DNA from: Bog-756 sp963730685 | Lineage (GTDB): Bacteria > Actinomycetota > Acidimicrobiia > Acidimicrobiales > RAAP-2 | NCBI GenBank assembly: GCA_963730685.1 | Contig: CAVSSP010000003.1 | Span: forward strand, 1 to 64,000 | Length of the DNA: 64,000 nucleotides | Direction: 5' to 3' | The notes under the pieces: model-generated | Seen by the model: the letters and a program-made list of their open reading frames with translations, nothing else | What the model was told of the DNA's origin: nothing | Databases searched by the model: none | Position numbers and translations under genes: made by a program | Shown here: positions 8,301 through 17,542 of the stretch, piece by piece | Numbering within the stretch: the first letter of the stretch is position 1 | How the letters are laid out: each line of letters opens with the position of its first letter

Positions 8301-8407
8301 TAAGAAGGAACGGAAGCGGCCAAGTGGGTTGCTTTTTCCGACGACCGGGCAGATCGATGACGGTTCATCAGTCGGTGCGGCTTCTGTTTGCAGAAGGAAG
8401 GCCGTCT

Positions 8408-8605
8408 ATGTTCGCTATTGGCATACAGGTGTTGACAGTCTTGATCGTTGCGGCCATCGTCGCCGTGGCCGACCGGGCATTTGGAACCCAGGATCGAAGG
8501 CGAGGCGCAGAAGACTTCCGAGTCGACGGTGGGGATTACCTCCCAACCCCCCGACGTGTGTCGGGTCCACCTTCCCTGACGTCACAGGGGCGGCCTCGAG
8601 CCTGA
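8408..8605 (+). CDS. Small single-span membrane protein
   Basis: This putative 65 aa protein begins with a strong hydrophobic helix (VLTVLIVAAIVAVADRAF) followed by a polar, Arg- and Pro-rich tail. GAAGGAAGG lies just upstream of the ATG at suitable spacing, which is the best evidence for it. It is divergent from the MarR gene across the operator. No family recognised; it may not be expressed. Confidence 0.4.
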   Translation: MFAIGIQVLTVLIVAAIVAVADRAFGTQDRRRGAEDFRVDGGDYLPTPRRVSGPPSLTSQGRPRA

Positions 8606-8690
8606 CCTCGCTGCGGGCGAGATCCTGATCGAGATGGGCGGAGTGGGGCAAAGGGCACGAGACCCTCTGTTCCGCAGAGTGTGAGTTGGT

Positions 8691-9377
8691 TCAGTTCGGA
8701 AAGCTTGATTGAGCGAGTTGGAACTTGGCCCCCGTGCCAGTGAGCTTGGGATTCGATGCACTGCAATCCGCCGTGACCGTGTCGCCCGACACTTCTGCGT
8801 AGTAGTTCCCAGCGGCAGTGGGAAGGTAAATGGTCTGGGCAGACGCCGTACCGGCCTTGGGACTGGTGGTGGCCGTCGCCGTGGCGGTGCCGGTCCCATA
8901 GGGCCGTTGCTTATTGGCCGAGTTGATCGTTGTGGAGATGGCCCTCGGGTTGTCGATCGTGTACCAGCAGTTCCCGGCCGAAGAGCGGTTGGCGAGCACG
9001 ATTCCATTACCGCCGGCGGACACGTACACCGACACGCTTGAAGGATTGGCTGATGTTGACGTTGTGAACCCGAGGGAAGGCTGGCCGCTGGCGAGGGCGG
9101 TCGCCATGAACGCCGGGAACGAGGTGTACTGGGCAGTGCTGCCCAGAGCAAAGGACTGCCCGTTGGTCTGAAAGACGGTGTCTGAGTCGACCAGGGCTGT
9201 GTTCAGGTTCTGCTGTGCTCCTCGATCCTTGGCCGACTTGCCAGTCCCGAGAAACGTGGGGATGGCGATGGCAAGCAGGACGGCCAGGATCAACAGCACC
9301 ACCATGAGTTCGATGAGGGTGAACCCTGAATCAGCGACTTCTCGACGTGCAGGATCAGAGACATCCATGGTCTTCAT
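8691..9377 (-). CDS. Type IV pilin-like protein with prepilin signal
   Basis: This 228 aa protein has a class III (prepilin) leader. A short charged N-terminus is followed by the cleavage motif G|FTLIELMVVLLILAVLLA at about residues 17-36, with Glu at mature position 5. The mature C-terminal region is Ser/Thr/Gly-rich with two Cys (in NCWYTID and ADCSASN) that could form a disulfide. The longer upstream frame is a shadow; I chose ATG 9377, nine bases before a second in-frame ATG. No prepilin peptidase, assembly ATPase or other pilin gene is nearby. It is an orphan that would depend on a host assembly system, as a minor pilin or pseudopilin. Confidence 0.85.
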   Translation of the reverse strand: MKTMDVSDPARREVADSGFTLIELMVVLLILAVLLAIAIPTFLGTGKSAKDRGAQQNLNTALVDSDTVFQTNGQSFALGSTAQYTSFPAFMATALASGQPSLGFTTSTSANPSSVSVYVSAGGNGIVLANRSSAGNCWYTIDNPRAISTTINSANKQRPYGTGTATATATTSPKAGTASAQTIYLPTAAGNYYAEVSGDTVTADCSASNPKLTGTGAKFQLAQSSFPN

Positions 9378-9505
9378 TTCGTCGCGAATGTGAGAGACCT
9401 TGAATCCCCTGGGACGCAGCCCAGGTACTGGGCCATAAGTACACTGGGGCCGGGAGAGCCGGGAAGCCTGGTCGGCAGCACGTCGATCGCGGAAGGAACT
9501 CCCAC

Positions 9506-10500
9506 ATGGCACTCGCGGCAATCGCTTTTGCGCTGGTGCTGCTGTAAGCCTGGCTACGAGTTGGGTCCTCGTATCCCGGGTGGAACGGGTGGGCGAGCGT
9601 TTCGGTCTGTCCGAGGCACTGCTGGGCGTTGTCGCTGCACTCGCCGCCGATGCGCCTGAGATCACCGCTTCGATCTCTGCGTTGAGCCAGCACCAGAAGG
9701 CAATCGGCGCAGGCGTAGTCATCGGTTCGAATGTCTTCAATCTGGCTGCATTGCTGGGGCTTGGGGCGATTACGGCCGGATTCATCGCCTTGCATCGCAG
9801 GGTGGTTCTATTCAGCGGGGCGGTTGCCCTCGGTGTTGGGCTTGTCTGCGTGGCTGCCGTCGAGGGAGTGCTCACCCCCGCTGTGAGCCTCGCGTTCGCT
9901 TTGGTCCTGCTTATCCCCTACGTCGTGGTACTCGGACTCTCCAGATCAGCACTCAGTCGCATTCCACTCCCCAGCCGTCCGATGCACTGGGTCATGTCCG
10001 CCGTTGACGAGGAGGAGCTGGAGCTTGAAGTGGCTATTCGACCTGTCCGTGGTCGCCCGGTTGATGCGTTCGTGGCGTTCTGGGCTCTGGTAGCGGTGAT
10101 CGCTGCCAGTGTGACGATGGAGCGGGGAGCCTCGACTTTGGGGCAGCACTTCCACATCGCAGATGCGGTCATTGGGGGCATCGTGCTGGCCGCTGTGACC
10201 AGCCTGCCCAACGCCGTGGCCGCGGTACACCTGGCTCGGCTGGGAAGGGGTGCAGCTGCTTTCTCCACCGCGCTCAACTCAAACAGTCTCAATGTGGCGT
10301 TCGGGCTGCTCCTCCCGGGTGCAATCCTCGGCCTTGCGCCACCGTCTACGTCGGGAAGCGTCACGGTTGGGTGGTACGTGGGGCTGACTGCGCTCACATT
10401 GGTACTGGCCTTCCTGCGCAGTGGGCTCGGGCGCTTAGCCGGATGGGCGATAGTCGCTGGCTACGGACTCTTCGTGGCCTTGCTCGTTTGTGTGTCGTGA
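9506..10500 (+). pseudogene. Sodium/calcium exchanger-like protein, frameshifted near the N-terminus
   Basis: This is a CaCA-superfamily cation exchanger with two alpha-repeats. The first is AADAPEITASISA followed by GAGVVIGSNVFNLAALLG; the second is LAAVTSLPNAVAAVHLA followed by STALNSNSLNVAFGLLLPG. About eight to ten hydrophobic helices are visible. A good start exists at 9506 (MALAAIAFALVLL, with GGAAGGAA upstream), but that frame stops at about 9545. The rest of the protein continues in another frame from about 9547. One missing base (or two extra) would restore a protein of normal size. As given, translation could only begin at an internal GTG such as 9580, losing the first helix. Confidence 0.75.
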
Positions 10501-10630
10501 ACACCCGAGTGCTCTCGAACCCCGGTTCGGTGGCCCCTGCCCCGTGCCACAAACGACCGTCTAAGTGGAACAGCGTAACAAGATCTCGAACGTCCAGGCA
10601 TGTGCCAATGTGTCACTAATCGTCTAGAAT

Positions 10631-10666
10631 CAGTGTAATCAAACCCTCTATGATTCTGCTACACTG
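10631..10666. repeat. 7-bp inverted repeat upstream of resolvase remnant
   Basis: CAGTGTA (10631-10637) is mirrored by TACACTG (10660-10666) across 22 bases of AT-rich sequence. It lies directly before the start of the decayed resolvase gene. Position and AT-richness fit part of a res recombination site or the resolvase promoter. Only one such pair was seen. Confidence 0.35.
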
Positions 10667-10672
10667 GAAGCC

Positions 10673-11260
10673 ATGGCCGACCTTGGGTTACCCGCGAGTG
10701 TCGACCAACGAGCAGTCGCTCGATCGCCAGAGGACGAACTGACGGCTGCAGGGGCGAGATGGTCTACACGGAAGTCGGATCGGGCAAGAAGGGAGCTGCG
10801 AGGCCCCAGTGGGATGAACTCCTCCGATACGCTCCGTGAGGGTGACACTTTGATGGTCGACCGAGCTGTCCCGGCTGGGACGATCGACCAGCCAGCTCTC
10901 CCAACTCGCCGATGACCTCACCGAGCGGGGGATCGCCCTCCGAATCCTGAACCTGGGAATCGATACCGGGACTCCCTCAGGGCGGCTCGTGTACCAAATC
11001 ATCGCCGCCGTGGCCGAAATGGAGCGGGAGCTGCTCATCGAGCGCACCAACTCTGGATTGGCCGCCAGCCGAGCCCGTGGCCGCAAGGGGGGAAGAAAGC
11101 GGGAGTTCAGTCCCGCACGCCGTCCGAAAGGCACAGGAGCAGGTACGACAAGGGTGAGCTGTCGGTTGCCGAAATCGCCCGGCTGGCCGGTGTGAGCCGC
11201 CAAACCCTCTACAGGTATCTGGACATCGCGACTGGCCGTGAAGTGCCCGTCGCGAGCTGA
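10673..11260 (+). pseudogene. Decayed Tn3-family serine resolvase (copy 1)
   Basis: Fragments of a serine recombinase of the Tn3 resolvase type lie in order but in different frames. They are: GYPRVSTNEQSLDRQR (the catalytic-Ser segment with normal RVST), LTAAGAR, LTERGIALRILNLGID, IIAAVAEMERELLIERT, ARGRKGGRKREFSPA, and a C-terminal DNA-binding hairpin ELSVAEIARLAGVSRQTLYRYL ending at 11258-11260. Several frame changes and stops separate these blocks, so no active enzyme can be made. A second remnant in the same orientation lies at 13412-13813; the shared 3' parts are clearly related at DNA level. Confidence 0.85.
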
Positions 11261-11391
11261 CCCCCCATCATCAGGTTTCTTCCACGCGGGCGGGTCCCTG
11301 CAGGTGTCGTATTGGGCTCCGAGACAGGTCCAGGTGGTTAACACCAGAGACCCAGCGCAGCCTGTCACGCCCCCGTCGTAGCCTTGCGTCT

Positions 11392-12189
11392 ATGCCTGAG
11401 GTGCCCGGATGGGACGATGAGCTACATGGCACAGTCAAGGCCTTAGTCGCCATTGTTGGCGAGCGTTTGCCCGACCTAACGACCAGGACAGCTCAGCCAC
11501 GACAGATGGCGGCGCTGTACCTGGCTCGGGTCCGGCGGCTCGTCATGGGTATGGACCGGCTGCATGAGGCGCAAATGCCAGACGTCCTCGGTGGTGTCCT
11601 CCGCATCTGCTTCGAGGCATGGATCACCGGCATGTGGGTCCTCTGTGTTGGCCAGGAAGCGGTGGATCAACTCGATGCCGACTACGTCAAACGGACGAAC
11701 AAGCATGTGGCCAAGACCGGTATGAAGATCAAGCCGATACCGGAGGTGCAAGGGATAGCGAAGCTACCCGAGGTCTGGCAGCGTCGAGATGCTCTCGAAG
11801 CCTGTCTCGTCGACGAGGGAGACACAGCGGCGGGAGCACTCGTGTTCACCTACGACCTTGTCTACGGAGGTGAGTCGAACCTGGGAGTTCACGCGGGGTA
11901 CGCGTCGGTCATCCCACACCTCGACATCGACGACCAGGGCCGGTGGTTCGGTGTGCGACTCGAACGAGTCGAGGCAAGTGACGGCGCTGACAAGGTTCTG
12001 TGGGCTGCGACCTTGCTGGCGCTGATCGCCCGGCGAGTGTTCCTGATCTTCGGGTTCGGCGTGCGGGAGCTGGACGAGCTGGGCGCACCGTTGCAGCGGA
12101 TGTCGGTCTTGCTCAACGAGGAGTACGCGGCGCAGATCGCCGCCGAGGAGGAAGCGATGAGGTCCGATGGCGACGATCCAGTGGGGTGA
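11392..12189 (+). CDS. Hypothetical helical protein (possibly DUF5677-like)
   Basis: This is a 265 aa mostly helical protein. The stretch around residues 40-85 (ALYLARVRRLVMGMDRLHEA ... LRICFEAWITGMWVL) reminds me of the DUF5677 group, whose members often sit in mobile and defence regions, but I cannot verify this. A hydrophobic helix occurs near residue 205 (VLWAATLLALIARRVFLIFG). It is the first gene of a three-gene overlapping set lying between two dead resolvase copies. Function unknown. Confidence 0.6.
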   Translation: MPEVPGWDDELHGTVKALVAIVGERLPDLTTRTAQPRQMAALYLARVRRLVMGMDRLHEAQMPDVLGGVLRICFEAWITGMWVLCVGQEAVDQLDADYVKRTNKHVAKTGMKIKPIPEVQGIAKLPEVWQRRDALEACLVDEGDTAAGALVFTYDLVYGGESNLGVHAGYASVIPHLDIDDQGRWFGVRLERVEASDGADKVLWAATLLALIARRVFLIFGFGVRELDELGAPLQRMSVLLNEEYAAQIAAEEEAMRSDGDDPVG

Positions 12190-12745
12190 TGCCGCCGAGT
12201 GGTTCGGAGCCGTTGCGGCGGCGCTGGCATTCGGAACCACCTCGTGGGCGATCTGGTCGGCCCACCGGCTCCGGCTTCACGAGCACGACGAGTCGATGTT
12301 CGACGAGGCTCTGAAGGTGACGGTGCTGGCCGGTCAGGGCACCGAGTACGTCACCGTCGAGACGCCGGAGCGCGGCAAGGAGCGGTTGCCTCACACGAGA
12401 GTCGCCGTCACTGTGTCGAACCTCAGTCGTCGAGAGATCACGGACATCGCGGCCGACGTCACGACTCTGGCGGGAGTGCCGCTCGGAACCGGGGCGACCC
12501 CGTTCATCCAGGCAGGTGGTACGGCCACGTTCATGTTCGAGGCAACCCCTGATGTGTGGGCACCGTTCGGCTCCAACCCGATGATCCGGGCATGGGCGAC
12601 GTTGGAGTTCGAGGACATCAACAAGACCCGGTGGCGGCGGACGCCACAAGATGACCGCCTCGTGCGCCTCCATCGCTCCAGACGGCGACGTGCCCTGGCC
12701 GGTGCGACGCCAGCAACCGTCGAGGTGGCGAGCGTCGAGCCATGA
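12167..12745 (+). CDS. Hypothetical protein with N-terminal membrane helix
   Basis: This 192 aa protein overlaps the preceding gene by 23 bases. Residues about 8-30 (AAEWFGAVAAALAFGTTSWAIW) form one probable membrane anchor. The remainder looks like a beta-rich soluble domain (VAVTVSNLSRREITDIAADV, then GTGATPFIQAGGTATFMF), similar in style to immunoglobulin-like folds. It ends in a basic tail. No family recognised. The overlap pattern says it works with its two neighbours. Confidence 0.6.
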   Translation: MATIQWGDAAEWFGAVAAALAFGTTSWAIWSAHRLRLHEHDESMFDEALKVTVLAGQGTEYVTVETPERGKERLPHTRVAVTVSNLSRREITDIAADVTTLAGVPLGTGATPFIQAGGTATFMFEATPDVWAPFGSNPMIRAWATLEFEDINKTRWRRTPQDDRLVRLHRSRRRRALAGATPATVEVASVEP

Positions 12746-13107
12746 CGGTGGCGATCGCGATCCTGCTCGGCTTGTCGGCGATGGCCGAGCTGTTCGGCAC
12801 CATCACCGTCTGGAAGAACTGCTCCTCGGGCGCTCAGCTTGCGGAGGTGATGCTCGCCGGAGTCGATGCTGACCTGAAGCTGCGGGAGGAGATGATGGTC
12901 CAGCAGTCAGCCGCGTACCTGGTCAAGATGAACGATCCTGTGTTCCTTGCGATGACCGGCAACGACGCCGCCGAGAAGCTCCTGGACCTGCGATCTCAGG
13001 TCGGCCACCACCTCGGGCGCAACCGTTGGGTCAGCGCCGGTCTGGTGGCCTACGTGGTCGGTGCAGTTCTGGGCGTCGCTGCGGGCTACCTCGCCTTGAT
13101 TCGTTGA
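12742..13107 (+). CDS. Hypothetical protein with two terminal membrane helices
   Basis: This 121 aa protein's ATG overlaps the stop of the preceding gene (ATGA). Hydrophobic segments lie at residues 2-22 and 97-119, with a helical, charged middle (DADLKLREEMMVQQSAAYLV). That gives a hairpin-like membrane protein with a soluble loop. No known family. It is the last gene of the resolvase-bracketed cassette. Confidence 0.55.
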   Translation: MTVAIAILLGLSAMAELFGTITVWKNCSSGAQLAEVMLAGVDADLKLREEMMVQQSAAYLVKMNDPVFLAMTGNDAAEKLLDLRSQVGHHLGRNRWVSAGLVAYVVGAVLGVAAGYLALIR

Positions 13108-13189
13108 GGCTCGGAGGCACCTGATCCACCCCGGTGGCAGGCTGGTCCCGTGGTCCAGCTCGCTCACTACGCCGAGTCGTTCTGCCTGA

Positions 13190-13465
13190 CCTCGGGGGTC
13201 ATGCTTCCGGCTGATCCAGGCCGAGAACGGCACCGGCCATGCCCAGCACTGCCCGTACCTGATCGAGTGGCGGGGCCGGTTCAACGACGGAGCGGGCAAG
13301 TGGCACACAGTTGAGGCGTGCAACGGGCACCGGACCGACCTGGATACCGTCCAACGGGTCACGACAACGCAGGGCATGCTGATGTGCAGGCTCGTCGGCT
13401 CGTCGGCTCGTCGGCCTCGGCCGCTCCCTGTAGAACCTCATCGCCCTGGTCGAGGAGCTGGCTGA
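13190..13465 (+). pseudogene. Possible gene remnant with Cys/His-rich segment
   Basis: One frame reads as protein-like without any usable start codon. Its segment GHAQHCPYLIEWRGRF leads into WHTVEACNGHRTDL and then runs into three copies of GTCGGCTC and the second resolvase remnant. The H-C ... C-GH pattern could be a metal site. Upstream stops and the lost start suggest the 3' half of a gene cut by a rearrangement. This may be chance. Confidence 0.3.
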
Positions 13466-13813
13466 CCGGGGGGTCGGATTTCGGAGCCTGTCGGAATCCA
13501 TCGACACCACGACGGCCGACGGGCGGCTTTCTTCTCCGTCATGGGTGCACTGGCCGAGTTTGAACGGGACCTGATTAGAGAGCGGACCAACGCCGGTTTG
13601 GCCGCCGCCCGAGCCCGAGGGCGCAAGGGTGGCCGAAAGAGGGAGTTCAGTCCCGCGGCCGTCAGGAAGGCCCAGGAGCGATACGACAAGGGGGAGCTGT
13701 CCGTGACTGAAATCGCCCGCTTAGCTGGTGTCAGTCGGCAGACCCTCTATCGGTATTTGGAGATTGACTCCATTCGACCAGCGAAGCCGATCGCCGAAGA
13801 CTCGGCTCCCTAA
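13412..13813 (+). pseudogene. Truncated Tn3-family serine resolvase (copy 2)
   Basis: Only the C-terminal two thirds remain. The frame enters at GLGRSL, meets a TAG at 13431-13433 where an arginine would be expected, and continues as NLIALVEELADRGVGFRSL. It shifts frame near 13535 and then runs intact from ATG 13541 (MGALAEFERDLIRERT, ARGRKGGRKREFSPAAVR, and the hairpin TEIARLAGVSRQTLYRYL). The catalytic serine region is absent, so it cannot recombine DNA. The intact 90-residue C-terminal part could at most bind DNA. Confidence 0.85.
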
Positions 13814-14062
13814 TCAGTCGCATCGCCAGCCAAATCAAATCGACAAGGGACTCCGGCAGCAGACATGTGGATCCACGGCGAAGTAGCCGATTTCGTAGCA
13901 CCACGAGGTATCTGCCACTTGGTCACCCCTGATCGTCCGCTGCAGTGGAACTTAGCGTGTACCAGGGCATCGGGCCTACCGAAGCACGCGGCAGCGCCTA
14001 CGCCGAACGAGAAGTGACGATCTTCCGGTAATGGGATCCGGCAACGAAGTCATGCGATAGCT

Positions 14063-14803
14063 ATGTCTCGCTTTTGGACGGCCTCTCAAGCCGATGTGCG
14101 TCAGACTGTGGTCATGGACCTTGCGCAGGCTAAGGCCCGGTTTGACCGGGCGATGAGTCACTGCGATGCAATCATCCAGGTTCATCAAAATCATGGAGGC
14201 GGAAAGCAGGGTCTGCGGACACTCGAACCTTCGCTCAACCGAGCAGTAGTGGTATTGGCAGTGGCGTCGTGGCAAACCGCCATTCAGGACCTCACCGAGG
14301 CAGCTCTCGATCATGCCGTTGCTCCCAACACTGGAGGGGTTGGGTCCCTGCTGAGGGGCCGAGTGAGGCAGGAGATAGGTGGGTTCAGTACCCCAAGCTC
14401 ATTGAACAGTAGATCCCTCATGAGACTCGTTGACTTTGATCCCTTCCCGCTGTGGACGTGGATGCAGATGGGCGGTCAGGGAGTCGGGACAATGACCGTC
14501 ACACCCTCGCTGGCCGCTCAAATGACTGACGACTGGCTTCGCCTCCGCCATGACATTGCTCACGGAGAACCGCAGATGACGGTGGTTTGGGTGCTTGAGA
14601 GTGTTCGCGAAGCTGCCAAACCTTGGTTAGCCACTCATGTTGCCCACGGGCAGAGCGACGTTATCAATCACTTGAAGGGCCAGGGATTCAGTCCGTCACT
14701 TCGTTTGAATGATGCTCAGCGATGCGTGCGGCACTTCCGCAGGATGGCTCGCCTGACCGCGAAGGGACTTGTCGCAGTGGGCTTGGGGCCTGATGCCTGG
14801 TAG
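14063..14803 (+). CDS. HEPN-domain protein, RiboL-PSP type
   Basis: This 246 aa protein carries a HEPN signature. The helix with VLAVASWQTAIQDLTEAALDH (about 64-84) matches the N-terminal part of RiboL-PSP/MAE-type HEPN domains. RHDIAH at residues 162-167 supplies the R-x4-H motif (Arg162, His167) used by HEPN ribonucleases. Such proteins commonly act as toxins or abortive-infection effectors. There is no obvious antitoxin partner. The next gene, an HNH nuclease, starts 105 bases downstream on the same strand. Start uncertain; ATG 14114 is also possible. Confidence 0.75.
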   Translation: MSRFWTASQADVRQTVVMDLAQAKARFDRAMSHCDAIIQVHQNHGGGKQGLRTLEPSLNRAVVVLAVASWQTAIQDLTEAALDHAVAPNTGGVGSLLRGRVRQEIGGFSTPSSLNSRSLMRLVDFDPFPLWTWMQMGGQGVGTMTVTPSLAAQMTDDWLRLRHDIAHGEPQMTVVWVLESVREAAKPWLATHVAHGQSDVINHLKGQGFSPSLRLNDAQRCVRHFRRMARLTAKGLVAVGLGPDAW

Positions 14804-14908
14804 TACCCAGCGAGACGGCCCTTATATGCTCATATGTCAGGCGAGTTCGACAGTGAATCTGACGGCACAACAACTGCTGAGACCCTGGAGGCGGCCAAGG
14901 AGACGAAC

Positions 14909-15730
14909 ATGAGCGATCGAGACGCCATCCGCAATATGCACGTGTTGGTCAAATGGAATCCACGACGTGATTCAAACACCCTCGACAAGCATCGCAGGGT
15001 TGCGGAATCCGGGAGTACCTGGTGGGGCTGTGACTCGGACTCACCCTCCAGGAGCACCGCCAAGCCTCGAATCGATCGACTGAACGGTCAAATCCAAAGG
15101 AATCAACCGGTATGGACTTTTATCTACCGGACCGGCGACAGCCCTTCGGCGGCGGATGTGTGGCGGGCAACCACCGAATGGATTACCGATCGGCTACAGG
15201 ATGTTGACGAATCCCAAAGACCGGCTGGTTACACACTCGACGGTTCATTTCTGTGGCTGAAGTTGCGTGATTTTGTTCGGGTTGAGCCGGGCTGGGTCGT
15301 AGCGAACTTGGAGCTGTTTACCGGCAGACAACTAACGTCGCAAGCCTTGAAGAGCCAACAGAGCCCGATATTCGTATCTATACGGGATGAGGCGATCGAG
15401 GATCCACAGACCGGGGACCTATATGAGGGCGCTTTGAAACGGTCACAGGCGACTCGCTATGAGCGAAATCGCGGGGCAAGAAGGGCTTGCATCACACATT
15501 GGGGAACGCGGTGCACGGTCTGTCGAATCGATCTCGGGGAACGTTATGGTGCTCTTGGAGAGGGTGCCATCCACGTGCACCACCTCCGTGAGCTGTCTAC
15601 TCTCGGGGTGTCGTACCGCGTAGATCCGATCGCCGACCTTCGTCCCATCTGTCCAAACTGTCATTTCATGGTTCACCGTGCGCAGCCCGCACTTAGCATG
15701 GAAGAGCTAAGGGCGCTGCTCATCTCCTGA
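14909..15730 (+). CDS. HNH endonuclease (McrA-like), probable restriction/defence
   Basis: This 273 aa protein ends in an HNH nuclease domain. Metal ligands are in CTVCRIDLG and LRPICPNCHFMVHR, and the catalytic His pair is in HVHHLREL. The N-terminal 150 residues form a separate domain (starting MHVLVKWNP, with WWGC near residue 35) that may read modified DNA, as in Mcr-type enzymes; I cannot name it firmly. ATG 14909 is preceded by AAGGAG at good spacing, so I prefer it to ATG 14834. It follows the HEPN gene on the same strand. Confidence 0.8.
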   Translation: MSDRDAIRNMHVLVKWNPRRDSNTLDKHRRVAESGSTWWGCDSDSPSRSTAKPRIDRLNGQIQRNQPVWTFIYRTGDSPSAADVWRATTEWITDRLQDVDESQRPAGYTLDGSFLWLKLRDFVRVEPGWVVANLELFTGRQLTSQALKSQQSPIFVSIRDEAIEDPQTGDLYEGALKRSQATRYERNRGARRACITHWGTRCTVCRIDLGERYGALGEGAIHVHHLRELSTLGVSYRVDPIADLRPICPNCHFMVHRAQPALSMEELRALLIS

Positions 15731-15978
15731 ACCAAGAATCGCAACGGTCCGCGGCTTGTCAGTTGAGACCTTGGACGTTGATCCTTCCGTGGACGGAAAA
15801 TGGCACCCCCATAGTCAGGCGAGCAGATCTCGCACGGGACTCCGGCAGGTGCTGTTCGGGGCCGCGGCAAAATCCAGCGACTTCATAACACCACAGAGCT
15901 GGCCCCGATTACGACAGTGCCCCCGACCCTGACATACCGCTACAGGTCTAGGCAGGTCAACTGACCCGCTTGTGTGGG

Positions 15979-16621
15979 TCAGTCATCGCTACTGGTCTGA
16001 CGCGCATCCTCGGCCATCTCGGCTCGCATCTCACGATCGATCTCCCGGGCTTCCTCCCGGTTCTCAAGGTGGAAGTGGATCCCGTCGTACGCTCCCTCGA
16101 TCATGTTGATGGCCTTATTCACGTCTCGATAGAGGTCGTCGAGGTCGAGATGCCTTAGCTTGGTATCGAGCGTTGGAGTTCGGCCAGTCTTTTTCGTTGA
16201 GACCGGATAGCGGAAGGCTTCGCCGACCGGATCGATGCGGGCCAACTGCTCGATCGTCCGGTCAATCTCGCTGTGGTCGTCGCCTGGCCAGATCTCATGG
16301 AGGAGGGGACGCGCTGCGGCCCAGAGCCACTGGAGGTTGTGGCCATCGTCAAAGTCAGCGGGTTCGCCCTCCAGCAGGGTCCGACTCATTCGCAGAACTT
16401 CCTTGAGGGCAAGCTCAAGCGAGTGCCTCAGGAGGTACACGAACGGATAGACGACGAGATCCGTACCCGTCTCGTATCCGCGCATCGAAGACAGGAGCAC
16501 CGCGGCGCCCATCGCGGAATCCGGCTACGTAGAGGTCAAGGCTGGCGCCCCAGTTGACGTTGGCGATGACATCATCGCTCGGACTGCCGTTATGCTGCCA
16601 GGGCAGGGGGGTATCACTCAC
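15979..16621 (-). pseudogene. HEPN-like helical protein, frameshifted
   Basis: Two abutting frames make one protein of about 213 residues. The first (from ATG 16621) runs to YVAGFRDG. The second carries on as AAVLLSSMRGYE, then VYPFVYLLRHSLELALKEVL, a helical pattern common in HEPN-like proteins of defence regions. One base too many in the CCC run at 16508-16510 explains the break; removing it gives a continuous frame. So the gene is either inactive by a very recent mutation or misread. No catalytic Rx4-6H was identified with certainty. Confidence 0.6.
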
Positions 16622-16831
16622 GAGGACACTCTACGCTGAGGCCCCTTCCGATCCCCCCCTTGCAGGCGGTCTTGTCTTGGGTGGCGGGGCGCGGGTCAGC
16701 CGTCGATTCCCTCAACGGAGCTGGCCTAGGCGGAAACCGCTCCGTCCCCGAGACTGGCGGTCTCCCTATGGTTGGAAATGCTGTCAGGTGCGAGGGAGCA
16801 AATAACGGTACAGCCGTGCCAACGATTTAAG

Positions 16832-17542
16832 TCACCCGAGATCATCTTTCGTGAGATCGCCTTCTAGCTGCTCTATTCCTGCCTCAACGGCATCAAGAAC
16901 ATCAGGGAGCGCTCGCGCCAGTTCGTCGAGGTTCTCAGCGAACAATCCCTCGTCCTTCACCAAGTCTGCACCGTAGAGAACCGGCCATTTACCTAGCACC
17001 GCCGAAGGCAAGCTCATCTCAGCGAAACCGAGCTGGCCACGTAATCTTGTATTCTCTTCTGACGGCACCCAGAAGCCACCCCGTTCCACGGGTGTGTGAG
17101 TCCTGTCCAGTTCGTCAGCTTTGATCAATCTCGCGCGGAGACGCTCCATCCTTTGCCTGGCAATACTCAGGGCACGTTCATCAATCTCTTCAGAAGCGTT
17201 CTCTCGGAGGTCCTCTAACGAAGTTAGTGTGACGTTCCGTTGGCGGGCGTGCCTAATCGCTCCCGACTGGAACCCGGACTCAGAGAGCAAGAATCCACGA
17301 TCTGCACCGATGTCGGTGACAATGTCGGCGAGCGCAGCAACGTGCAGTTTGCCGACCCTCCGCCTCCAGAGTTTGCATTCCACAATCCAGAGCTGAGTTC
17401 CCCATGCCTGATCAAGTCGAGCAACCACGTCCACCCTGTGGCTTCCACGGACGCCCTTTATGGACTGATCTGTATCGGCGCTCATCCCGAGGTCTCTGAA
17501 GAACTCAGCCGCCCGTTCCTGGTAATCCTGCCACTTGGGCAT
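16832..17542 (-). CDS. Mrr-like restriction endonuclease
   Basis: This 236 aa protein has an N-terminal PD-(D/E)xK nuclease of the Mrr_cat type. SHRVDVVARL supplies Asp38, and IVECKLW supplies Glu55 and Lys57, with LADIVTDIGADRGFLLSESG following as in the family. The C-terminal half is helical and unassigned. I use MPKWQDYQERAAEFF as the start; six residues more are possible. Mrr-like proteins cut modified or foreign DNA. It is a monocistronic member of the defence cluster. Confidence 0.8.
   Translation of the reverse strand: MPKWQDYQERAAEFFRDLGMSADTDQSIKGVRGSHRVDVVARLDQAWGTQLWIVECKLWRRRVGKLHVAALADIVTDIGADRGFLLSESGFQSGAIRHARQRNVTLTSLEDLRENASEEIDERALSIARQRMERLRARLIKADELDRTHTPVERGGFWVPSEENTRLRGQLGFAEMSLPSAVLGKWPVLYGADLVKDEGLFAENLDELARALPDVLDAVEAGIEQLEGDLTKDDLG

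Noticed and set aside
13381..13420. Three copies of GTCGGCTC as a CRISPR-like or regulatory array
   Set aside because: Units are only eight bases, directly adjacent and without spacers; more likely simple slippage in a decayed region.
13840..15860. Shared GGGACTCCGGCAG near 13850 and 15838 as element ends
   Set aside because: The match is only about 13 bases and no mirrored partner or target duplication was seen.
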